From the NCBI GenBank assembly GCA_937898375.1, contig CALEJX010000148.1, positions 1 to 6,170 of the forward strand: a stretch of DNA of 6,170 nt. The letters are read 5' to 3'. The DNA is from an uncultured Ruminococcus sp. GTDB taxonomy: Bacteria > Bacillota > Clostridia > Oscillospirales > Ruminococcaceae. The translations under genes and the position numbers were made by a program. Below the pieces are notes generated by a model. That model had not been told where the DNA came from. It was given only the letters and a program-made list of their open reading frames with translations, and did not search any database. Positions within the stretch are counted from its first letter, which is position 1; the number at the start of each line of letters is the position of its first letter. Shown piece after piece: positions 1 to 5,630 of the stretch.

Positions 1-1667
1 TCCCAAGAATCATAATTCTTCTTGTTTGTGAATGCAACGTAAGTGTCAACGTAATCGAATGACTCGATAGATGTTACCTTGCCGTCAAAATCAGCAGGAT
101 ATGGAGCGTAGTGATCCTTGATATCCTTTCTCATATCTTCGATCTTATCGTCGATAAGAGTCTTGTAGCTGTCCATAGCAGCCTTGCCGTTGTCAGCTGT
201 TACATATGCAGGGAATGTTTCGTCAACAGTTATTTCCTTAGCGTAAACAGTGTCGCCCCAGCCGTCTGTCTCAGTCTTGCCCGTAAGTGTGATACCATTT
301 TTAGCTAGTGTTGAATAAGGACTGCAAGTCACCTTGAATGTGCCGCCTACGCCGATATAATCGTCGCATGATACTGAGTAAGAAACATTGTCCTTAAGAG
401 CTTCTGGGATAGACTCGTTCTTTACAGCGTATGGCTTTACAAATGGAAGTCCGCCTGTACACTCAAACTCAATGCCTTCAAATGGGTCGATCTCCTGTGC
501 CTTTTCAAGTCCTTCAACAGTGAAGTCCTTTGTCACCTTGCCGTCCTTAACGTCGGCTGTCTTGTATGTATAATACTTATCGTCATACTCGAACCAAGTC
601 ATGTCGCCGCTTTCCTCAGCGCCATAAACGCTTATATTAGCTGTAACAGTGTACTTGTCGCCGTTTTTCAGGTTTGATGAGTAGTCATAATCATAGTAGA
701 TAAATGGGTAAGATGAGTCATAAGTAACTTCTGCTGAACCGCTGCCGTCAAAGCCTGAGAACTTGACCTCAACGCCCTTGAAGAAGTCTACCTCTTCGCC
801 GTCCTTAAGACCCTTTACAGTTACTTCAAACTCTGTGTTCTTGAGCTTGACTTTCTTATCCTTAAGGTTATCTTCATTGTACTTTACAGTACATTTAACT
901 TTATCGCCGTTTTTGAGATTTTTGTTTGCTTTCTTATCAAAGCTTATCTTCAGCTTGTATTCGCCGTCTTTGTCAGTTTTGAGAAGCGCATTTCTCATCT
1001 GCTTTGCTTCTGCAAAATCGTCAGCCTTGTTAAATGCCTTTGTAAGAGTTTTCTTGTCAAGTGCGAAATACTTGCTCACCTTTGATGACTTGTCAGATGA
1101 GCTTGCATAGTCTGAAAGATCATCAAGATCACCAAGGTCAAGGTCTGCCTCGTCAGCAAGGTCGCTGAGAGCGCTTGTAGCGTCTGACATTGTGTAGTAG
1201 CTCTTGTCATAGCAGTTAAGCTCTGCCTCAACATATCCGCAGCCGTTGATGCCTTTAAATTCGATCTTGAAAAGATCCTTTGCGTCGATAACCTGATATT
1301 TGAGAATGTTGCAGATAATGATTATCGCAACGATAACGACGATAAGCGCCGCAGCGGCGATAAGTGTTATCTTCTTGTGTGCCTTTACCCATTCGCCAAG
1401 CTTAGCAAAAGGATTTGGCTTTGCAGCCGCAGGAGCTGCTGCCTGAGCATAGTTGTTTGCAGGCTGTGCATACTGCTGGTCATACTGAGGAGCCTGCTGC
1501 TGTACAGGCTGAGCCTGCTGTACGGGTGCCTGTGCAGGTGCTGCCTGCTGTGAGGAAATGCCTGCTTCGGCTTCCATTTCAGCAACTGACGCACCGCAGC
1601 CGCCGCAGAACTTTTCTTCAGGTCCTATAGGCGCTCCACACTTAGCACAAAACTTGATAGTGTTCAT
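1..1667 (-). CDS. Zinc-ribbon, single-pass membrane protein with repeated extracytoplasmic domains (3' end missing)
   Basis: The frame is open from ATG at 1667-1665 to the window edge, giving 555 residues with no stop. Residues 5-25 form a short zinc ribbon (Cys7, Cys10, Cys21, Cys24; CxxC...CxxC). A low-complexity Gln/Ala/Pro linker follows (about 39-83), then a basic patch (KAHKK) and one hydrophobic helix (about 100-122). By the positive-inside rule, the ribbon is cytoplasmic and the rest outside. The outer part starts with an Asp/Ser-rich stretch (about 161-195) and holds three copies of a beta-rich module (separate entry). The start is set by GGAGGT 5 nt upstream. The architecture resembles TcaA/YvbJ-type zinc-ribbon envelope proteins of Firmicutes, but I do not recognise a specific family and the function is unknown; an envelope-sensing or surface role is inference. 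It has its own sigma-A promoter, so it is probably separate from the DUF4363 gene upstream. Ile codons are mainly ATC, unlike the gerA genes. Confidence 0.9.
   Translation of the reverse strand, partial: MNTIKFCAKCGAPIGPEEKFCGGCGASVAEMEAEAGISSQQAAPAQAPVQQAQPVQQQAPQYDQQYAQPANNYAQAAAPAAAKPNPFAKLGEWVKAHKKITLIAAAALIVVIVAIIIICNILKYQVIDAKDLFKIEFKGINGCGYVEAELNCYDKSYYTMSDATSALSDLADEADLDLGDLDDLSDYASSSDKSSKVSKYFALDKKTLTKAFNKADDFAEAKQMRNALLKTDKDGEYKLKISFDKKANKNLKNGDKVKCTVKYNEDNLKDKKVKLKNTEFEVTVKGLKDGEEVDFFKGVEVKFSGFDGSGSAEVTYDSSYPFIYYDYDYSSNLKNGDKYTVTANISVYGAEESGDMTWFEYDDKYYTYKTADVKDGKVTKDFTVEGLEKAQEIDPFEGIEFECTGGLPFVKPYAVKNESIPEALKDNVSYSVSCDDYIGVGGTFKVTCSPYSTLAKNGITLTGKTETDGWGDTVYAKEITVDETFPAYVTADNGKAAMDSYKTLIDDKIEDMRKDIKDHYAPYPADFDGKVTSIESFDYVDTYVAFTNKKNYDSW
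201..1289 (-). repeat. Three diverged copies of an extracytoplasmic module within the zinc-ribbon protein
   Basis: Three protein segments share an opening of the form ID/VD-x-F-x-G/K-I/V-E-F/V, then a small Gly-rich turn. They are residues 127-151 (IDAKDLFKIEFKGINGCG), 292-317 (VDFFKGVEVKFSGFDGSG) and 393-417 (IDPFEGIEFECTGG). Each is followed later by a G-x-x-(F/Y/V)-x-V-x-C/T strand (NGDKVKCTV, NGDKYTVTA, GGTFKVTCS) and a closing strand ending in V (EVTVKGL, DFTVEGL, EITVDET). The last two units are each about 100 residues; the first is longer because of the Asp/Ser-rich insert. This suggests tandem immunoglobulin-like or similar beta domains arising by duplication. The fold is inferred from the strand pattern only. 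Confidence 0.6.
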
Positions 1668-1672
1668 TTCTT

Positions 1673-1678
1673 ACCTCC
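1673..1678 (-). promoter_or_regulatory. Ribosome binding site of the zinc-ribbon gene
   Basis: GGAGGT on the minus strand lies 5 nt before ATG 1667. It is a strong Shine-Dalgarno match and fixes the start codon. Confidence 0.85.
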
Positions 1679-1699
1679 ATTGATACTTCTTTTCTAAAC

Positions 1700-1719
1700 A
1701 GGATAAAATTTTTTATCCT
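1700..1719. repeat. Inverted repeat in the 5' leader of the zinc-ribbon gene (possible operator)
   Basis: AGGATAAAA and TTTTATCCT form perfect 9-bp arms separated by TT. The repeat lies just downstream of the predicted transcription start (about 1727) and upstream of the RBS. The position suits a repressor operator. As RNA the arms are mostly A-U with a very short loop, so a DNA-binding site is more plausible than a strong hairpin. No regulator is known from this sequence. Confidence 0.55.
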
Positions 1720-1733
1720 ATTCATACATTCTA

Positions 1734-1762
1734 AGTATAATATCAGCAGAAAGAAATGTCAA
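1734..1762 (-). promoter_or_regulatory. Sigma-A-type promoter of the zinc-ribbon gene
   Basis: On the minus strand a perfect -35 TTGACA (1762-1757) is followed after exactly 17 nt by -10 TATACT (1739-1734), one base from TATAAT. Transcription would start near 1727, leaving a leader of about 60 nt that contains the inverted repeat and the RBS. The near-consensus match suggests strong vegetative expression, consistent with the gene's ATC-rich codon use. Confidence 0.85.
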
Positions 1763-1870
1763 GGAAAACTCCCTGAAACCGCCTTGTTCTGTATTATTTT
1801 TGTAGATTTGTACAATAACATACGAAAAAATCATACACTTTGATAACGTTTTGGACACATTTTTTCTACA

Positions 1871-2245
1871 TTAAAAAACAGAATATAAATGTGGATACTG
1901 AGTGTGATATATCTTCTCTGTCCATGAGCGTATGCTCTCACATTCTGACAGAAATTCGTCTGAACCTTTTTCCAAAAGGGCAGGGAGCTTTGCCACTGCA
2001 TAGGAGATATCATCAAGGGTGCAGGACTGTGCGATATAAGACACTCTGACGTAATATTTCTTCCACGCCTTTTCAAGCTCTTCAAGCTTTTGCGCAGTGT
2101 CGCTTTCCTCGTTTCTGTAGCTGTTTTCGGCGGCGTTCACAAGGCTTACGAACTTATCGTTTTCTTTTTTTACCGCAAACACGGAAAATACCGACATAGC
2201 GGCTATGACAGTTAGGATAATAATGCAGGCGGTAAGTCTTTTCAT
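1871..2245 (-). CDS. DUF4363 family small membrane-anchored protein
   Basis: This 124-residue protein has one N-terminal hydrophobic helix (about 4-24) with basic residues before it (MKR), so it is a signal anchor or uncleaved signal. The rest is mostly helical and charged: an acidic coiled-coil-like stretch (KLEELEKAWKKYY, 53-65), then DDISYAVAKLPALLEKGSDEF (split around 78-98) and a short tail ending in VF. This pattern, with E-x-x-W, a central S/C-x-x-D-x-I and a C-terminal helix, matches my recollection of DUF4363, a Clostridia/Bacilli family of about 120 aa often found next to DUF421 genes. The biochemical role is unknown. It starts 21 nt after the DUF421 stop with AGGAG 8 nt before the ATG, so the two are almost certainly co-transcribed. 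It may be a partner of the DUF421 protein at the outer face of the membrane; that is inference. Confidence 0.8.
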   Translation of the reverse strand: MKRLTACIIILTVIAAMSVFSVFAVKKENDKFVSLVNAAENSYRNEESDTAQKLEELEKAWKKYYVRVSYIAQSCTLDDISYAVAKLPALLEKGSDEFLSECESIRSWTEKIYHTQYPHLYSVF

Positions 2246-2253
2246 TGTGCTTG

Positions 2254-2258
2254 CTCCT
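2254..2258 (-). promoter_or_regulatory. Ribosome binding site of the DUF4363 gene
   Basis: AGGAG on the minus strand sits 8 nt before ATG 2245, inside the 21-nt gap after the DUF421 stop codon. It supports translation as the second gene of the operon. Confidence 0.75.
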
Positions 2259-2266
2259 TTTCAATT

Positions 2267-2953
2267 TTACACTTTTTTCTTGCCGTTATCTTTTCTTACG
2301 GCGACTATTTGTCCTGAGGGGTCGGCAGTGCAGATGTAAACGTCTTTCAGTGGCATACCCTTTTCTTTCAGCTTTTTCATGAGCCATTTTTCGTCCTTGC
2401 CGATAAGGCCAAGGGCTGAGTATATTATCCTGCCGTTATCAACAACGAGCTGTGGAGGGTCGGTCTGTGATTCTTTTACGCCCATTCCGCCGTTGTTCAC
2501 AGGGCGGAACTGTGCTTTCTGATATACTGATATTTTGCCTGTTGTTTCCACCACCGCAAGCTGTACTTCGTTTATATCGAATATGCCCATGCTTCTGAGA
2601 GATTCTAATAGATCGTCTGGGGAAAAGCGCAGGTCTTTGAGCTGTTTTTGGTCAATAACTCCGTGAGATACAACTATTTTCGGCGAGCCGCATATAAGCT
2701 TTCTAAGCCCTCTGAATTTAAGCGAGCAGTGGGAAAGTATAACGTCAAGGCACACCAGCGTGAAAATAGGCACTATGCCCATTGACATTGGTATGGTCAT
2801 ATCCTCGATAGGCAGGGTGGCGATATTTGAAAGCAGAAGCGTTATAACAAGCTCCGAGGGCTGTAACTCGCCTATCTGCCTTTTGCCCATAAGGCGTATG
2901 CTTATGACAATGAATATATAAAGTATCACGGCTCTGAAAAAAACTATCAGCAT
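2267..2953 (-). CDS. DUF421 (YetF-like) membrane protein
   Basis: This 228-residue protein has the DUF421 architecture. A first helix (about 2-20) leads into the family signature RLMGKRQIGELQPSELV (20-36). A hydrophobic stretch (about 36-48) and a third helix (about 57-75) follow, then the soluble C-terminal domain with GSPKIVVSHGVID (89-101), RFSPDDLLESLRSMGIFDI (109-127) and the strand pair LAVVETTGKISVY (132-144). Length is normal for the family. The frame stays open upstream to 3076, but the ATG at 2953 is chosen because GGAGGA lies 7 nt before it and family members begin right at the first helix. DUF421 proteins include B. subtilis YetF, and a DUF421/DUF1657 protein (2Duf) in spoVA2mob elements affects spore heat resistance through the inner membrane. 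Here it is first in an operon with DUF4363 and divergent from a germinant receptor operon, so a spore inner-membrane role is plausible. Molecular activity is unknown. Confidence 0.93.
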   Translation of the reverse strand: MLIVFFRAVILYIFIVISIRLMGKRQIGELQPSELVITLLLSNIATLPIEDMTIPMSMGIVPIFTLVCLDVILSHCSLKFRGLRKLICGSPKIVVSHGVIDQKQLKDLRFSPDDLLESLRSMGIFDINEVQLAVVETTGKISVYQKAQFRPVNNGGMGVKESQTDPPQLVVDNGRIIYSALGLIGKDEKWLMKKLKEKGMPLKDVYICTADPSGQIVAVRKDNGKKKV

Positions 2954-2960
2954 TTTGTTT

Positions 2961-2966
2961 TCCTCC
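2961..2966 (-). promoter_or_regulatory. Ribosome binding site that fixes the DUF421 start
   Basis: GGAGGA on the minus strand lies 7 nt before ATG 2953. It is the reason to prefer this start over the upstream in-frame ATG at 3076, which would add 41 residues not typical of the family. Confidence 0.85.
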
Positions 2967-2980
2967 AATATCGTTGACGC

Positions 2981-3010
2981 TATTTTTTGCAGGTTTAATG
3001 CAGAATATTC
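2981..3010 (-). promoter_or_regulatory. Possible forespore (sigma-G/F-like) promoter for DUF421-DUF4363
   Basis: On the minus strand GAATA (3010-3006) could be a -35 of the sigma-G type (G-H-A-T-R). After 18 nt, AAAAATA (2987-2981) matches 5 of 7 positions of the -10 consensus CATWMTA. The start would be near 2974, giving a leader of about 20 nt before the DUF421 ATG and placing the RBS just inside the transcript. The -10 match is weak, so this rests on position, the neighbouring genes and symmetry with the plus-strand candidate. Confidence 0.35.
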
Positions 3011-3012
3011 TG
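3001..3012. repeat. Perfect 12-bp palindrome in the divergent intergenic region
   Basis: CAGAATATTCTG reads identically on both strands. It sits about midway between the DUF421 start (2953) and the gerA-type A-subunit start (3067). It contains GAATA on each strand, so it may supply the -35 elements of both divergent promoters, or be an operator. Confidence 0.6.
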
Positions 3013-3031
3013 ACATGAGCCGCAGATAATA
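3003..3031 (+). promoter_or_regulatory. Possible forespore (sigma-G/F-like) promoter of the gerA-type operon
   Basis: GAATA (3003-3007) fits the sigma-G -35 pattern G-H-A-T-R. After 17 nt, GATAATA (3025-3031) matches 6 of 7 positions of the -10 consensus CATWMTA. Transcription would start near 3038, about 29 nt before the ATG. In Bacillus, gerA-type operons are known to be transcribed in the forespore by sigma-G, which supports the reading. The same bases also partly fit sigma-F, whose consensus overlaps. Confidence 0.5.
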
Positions 3032-3054
3032 AAGACGATAAGAATTTTTCATGT

Positions 3055-3059
3055 AGGAG
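3055..3059 (+). promoter_or_regulatory. Ribosome binding site of the A-subunit gene
   Basis: AGGAG lies 4 nt before the first ATG (3064) and 7 nt before the second (3067). Spacing favours the second ATG as the real start; the two differ by one methionine. Confidence 0.75.
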
Positions 3060-3066
3060 AATAATG

Positions 3067-4566
3067 ATGAACACACCCGATTTCAGAAATTATAAAAACG
3101 CTGAGATAGATAAGACCATTGACGCCGCCATGACTTCGCTTCGCACCATAACAGGCAATACAATGGATCTTAACATAATGAATGTGAAGATATGCTCTGT
3201 AAGCTGTGCAGTGGTATCAATAGAGGGAATGACCTCAACGGACGCAATGTCAGAGCTTATTTTCAGACCTATAATGGAGCTTTCCGCGCAAAAGCCCAAG
3301 GGCAATGCAGAGCAGGTATTTGATTTTCTCACAAAAGAAAGCCTGCTTGCCGCAGAGAGAAAAACGGTTTTCAACTATGGTGATGTTATACAGTTTTTGT
3401 TCTCAGGCTTTGCGGTCATATTTGTGGAGGGGCTTTCAAAGGCTTTTGTTTATGGCATACAAGGCTATGACAAGCGGTCGGTTTCAGAACCTATAAGCGA
3501 GCAGACTATAAGGTGTTCACAGGATTCTTTTACGGAAACAATAAGAACGAATTTATCTCTTGTGCGCCGACGAATGAAAACGCCGTCACTGCGATTTGAG
3601 ATGATGCAGATAGGAGAACGCTCATCAACTGATGTGTGCATGGTCTACATGAGCGACAGGGCAAGTTCTTACGCTGTGGACAGGCTGAGAAAACAGCTCA
3701 AGGGCATAAAGCTGGACACTGTTCTCACAAGCGGATATATCGAACCTTTTATCGACGAAGGCTTCGGCTCGTCAGTGTTTTCGCAAATGGCATATTCAGA
3801 AAGACCTGACATGATATGCACAAGGCTAAATCAGGGCAGGATATGTATTTTTGTGGACGGCACGCCTTTTGTGCTTATTTGTCCGTCCCTTTTCGCAGAG
3901 AATTTTCAGACCATGGACGATTTTGCGGAAAAGCCTTTTTACGTCACCTTTATGCGGTGGCTGAAATATATTGCGTTCTTTCTAGCGGTGGCGTTTCCGG
4001 GGCTGTATGTTGCGCTGGCAAGCTTTCACCCTGAGGTCTTTACCTTGAAGCTTCTTCTAAACCTTGCAGTTTCCGAGGAGTCAACGCCTTATCCGTTGAC
4101 AGTGGAGGTTCTTGTGCTTATGCTTCTTTTTGAGATAATGAAAGAAGCAGGCCTGCGGCTTCCGAAGCCTGTGGGAAGTACTGTTTCTATAGTTGGCGGT
4201 CTTATCATAGGCGACGCCGCAGTAAAGAGCGGACTTGTTTCCGCACCACTGCTTATAGTGGTGGGGATAACTGCCACATCATCGTTCGTTATACCAAGCC
4301 TTTATCAGCAGACGGCTATACTAAGGCTTGTGTATATCCTAGTGGGCGGCGGCTCAGGGCTTTATGGCATCGCTCTTTGCACTGTGCTTTTGATGATAAA
4401 TATAAACTCTATGGACGACCTTGCCATATCTTATACCGCCCCTGTTACGCCGTTTTTCTCAAAGGGCATAAAGGACGTTATTTCAAGGCGGAGCTTTCGA
4501 TCATATGAGAAAACTCACAGCACCATTAAAGAATACAAGCTTGACGAAAAGGGGGGAAGCCAATGA
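3067..4566 (+). CDS. gerAA: GerA-family spore germination protein, A subunit
   Basis: This is the A subunit of a nutrient germinant receptor in the spore inner membrane, about 499 aa, the usual size. The N-terminal half (to about residue 290) is the soluble domain. It contains SQDSFTETIRTNLSLVRRR (152-170), matching the family's F-x-E-x-x-R-T-N-x-x-L-x-R-R-R element, and YIEPFIDE (225-232). The C-terminal half is the membrane domain: a helix with AFPGLYVALASFHPE (310-324), a helix near 344-358, the highly conserved EIMKEAGLRLPKPVG (357-371) leading into VSIVGGLIIGDAAVKSGLVS (374-393), then helices near 394-411 and 420-444. Numbering is from the ATG at 3064; the ATG at 3067 has better RBS spacing. 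The stop overlaps the B-subunit start by 4 nt (ATGA), showing translational coupling. The germinant cannot be predicted, and the gene letter follows B. subtilis gerA only as a family label. Ile codons are mostly ATA. Confidence 0.95.
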   Translation: MNTPDFRNYKNAEIDKTIDAAMTSLRTITGNTMDLNIMNVKICSVSCAVVSIEGMTSTDAMSELIFRPIMELSAQKPKGNAEQVFDFLTKESLLAAERKTVFNYGDVIQFLFSGFAVIFVEGLSKAFVYGIQGYDKRSVSEPISEQTIRCSQDSFTETIRTNLSLVRRRMKTPSLRFEMMQIGERSSTDVCMVYMSDRASSYAVDRLRKQLKGIKLDTVLTSGYIEPFIDEGFGSSVFSQMAYSERPDMICTRLNQGRICIFVDGTPFVLICPSLFAENFQTMDDFAEKPFYVTFMRWLKYIAFFLAVAFPGLYVALASFHPEVFTLKLLLNLAVSEESTPYPLTVEVLVLMLLFEIMKEAGLRLPKPVGSTVSIVGGLIIGDAAVKSGLVSAPLLIVVGITATSSFVIPSLYQQTAILRLVYILVGGGSGLYGIALCTVLLMININSMDDLAISYTAPVTPFFSKGIKDVISRRSFRSYEKTHSTIKEYKLDEKGGSQ

Positions 4567-5630
4567 AAAAGCTTACGCCATTGCAGCTTTTTGCAATGCT
4601 TATCTGCACAAGAGCCTTTTCAATGATGACCTTTCTTCCCGAAAGCACCGCAAACGCTTTGGAGCTTATGCTTGGAACAGTGCTGTCTACAGTTTTACAG
4701 ATAGTTATAATATGCTGTATGGCGGCTTTCCACAAGCGTTTCCCTAATGACGACCCATGCACTCTTGCGGTGAGCCGTTCAAAGTGGGCAGGCAGAGGAG
4801 TTTGCACATTGTATCTTGTATATTTCCTTGCAGTGTCATTTTATGTTATCGGCACTTTCACCTATTTTATGGACTACTATTTCTCCGACTATATCCCACG
4901 GCTTATGATAGTCATAAGCGTTGCCGCCTGCGGAATATATGTTGCTATGGCAGGGCTTGGGGTAATAGGAAAAACAGGCACAGTGCTTTTTGCGCTGTTT
5001 CTCCTTGTGACAGCCACACTTGTTATAAGCTCTCTTGAAAACTTCACGTTCATTGATTTTCACCTTGCGGAAAGAAACGTTAGCAAAGGCATTTTTCACT
5101 CTGCCGTCAGCGAGCTTGCAAGAAGCTCTTATCTTGCGGTGATAGTTTTTCTGCTCCCCTCAATAAAAGGAAACGCCGCAAAGACTTCTGTGTATTTTCT
5201 GCTCACAAGGCTTGCCCTTGTTGAGATAGTTTTGGGCTTTATCACAATGATACTGGGAGATTACACTCTCCTTGCAAAACTGCCTTTCTTCGCACTTGCG
5301 GCATTTTCACGCACCGCTATAATAGAACGCTATGACGCCGCTGTTATGGGTGTGTGGGTAATGCTATCGGTGTATAAGCTAGGTGTGTATTTTCACTGCT
5401 CAGGAAGATGTCTCAGATATATCTTCCCAAAGCTTGGCTCGGGGTCGGGAGTGATAATAACAGCGGCAATCCCTGCGGCGGTGACGCTTTTTTGGCTTTT
5501 GCCTCACAAGTGGGAGAGCATCGCATACGCAGGGCTCAGCCCTCTGCCGCTTATAGTCCTCGGTGGAGTTATACCGCTTTTGTGCCTGATATTTGTGAAA
5601 AAGGGGGCAAAGTCTAATGAAAAAGCGTAA
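4563..5630 (+). CDS. gerAB: GerAB/ArcD/ProY-type germination permease, B subunit
   Basis: This 355-residue polytopic protein has about ten hydrophobic segments (around 6-25, 34-55, 78-100, 112-131, 138-156, 187-199, 212-231, 258-277, 296-312, 327-345). It is the B subunit, related to APC-type amino acid transporters, and by family knowledge carries the germinant-binding site. Family features include the LTPLQLF opening, a Pro at the end of helix 1 (FLPE, 24-27), and the segment PFFALAAFSRTAIIERYDAA (241-260) with the characteristic E-R-x-D-A before a Trp-containing helix (GVWVM). Length is slightly below the common 360-370 aa. Helix 1 (CTRAFSMMTFLP) lacks the glycines usual at this point. It overlaps the A gene by 4 nt and the C gene by 14 nt. 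Its RBS is a G-rich AGGGGGG run just upstream, weaker than those of the first genes, consistent with coupling. Confidence 0.92.
   Translation: MKKLTPLQLFAMLICTRAFSMMTFLPESTANALELMLGTVLSTVLQIVIICCMAAFHKRFPNDDPCTLAVSRSKWAGRGVCTLYLVYFLAVSFYVIGTFTYFMDYYFSDYIPRLMIVISVAACGIYVAMAGLGVIGKTGTVLFALFLLVTATLVISSLENFTFIDFHLAERNVSKGIFHSAVSELARSSYLAVIVFLLPSIKGNAAKTSVYFLLTRLALVEIVLGFITMILGDYTLLAKLPFFALAAFSRTAIIERYDAAVMGVWVMLSVYKLGVYFHCSGRCLRYIFPKLGSGSGVIITAAIPAAVTLFWLLPHKWESIAYAGLSPLPLIVLGGVIPLLCLIFVKKGAKSNEKA

Noticed and set aside
763..1110. Plus-strand open frame of 115 codons rich in Ser, Leu and Phe
   Set aside because: It is antisense to the real minus-strand gene. The composition is what reverse-reading Lys/Glu/Asp-rich codons produces, and there is no RBS.
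1385..1630. Open frames on both strands rich in Gln, Leu, Arg or Ala/Val
   Set aside because: They are shadows of the low-complexity Gln/Ala/Pro linker of the zinc-ribbon gene, with no RBS and no family resemblance.
1668..1870. Rho-independent terminator between the DUF4363 gene and the zinc-ribbon gene
   Set aside because: The region is AT-rich with short T runs and small repeats, but I found no GC-rich stem followed by a T run on the minus strand. It does contain the sigma-A promoter and inverted repeat listed above; otherwise nothing was recognised.
1831..2085. Minus- and plus-strand open frames overlapping the DUF4363 gene
   Set aside because: The DUF4363 frame has a good RBS, a membrane anchor and a family-like sequence. 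The alternatives have none of these.
2954..3076. Upstream extension of the DUF421 frame to the ATG at 3076 (41 extra residues)
   Set aside because: The extension overlaps the A-subunit start, lacks a well-placed RBS, and is not typical of DUF421 proteins. The ATG at 2953 has GGAGGA 7 nt upstream.
4836..5099. Minus-strand open frame within the B-subunit gene
   Set aside because: It is antisense to a clearly conserved permease gene, with no independent coding evidence.
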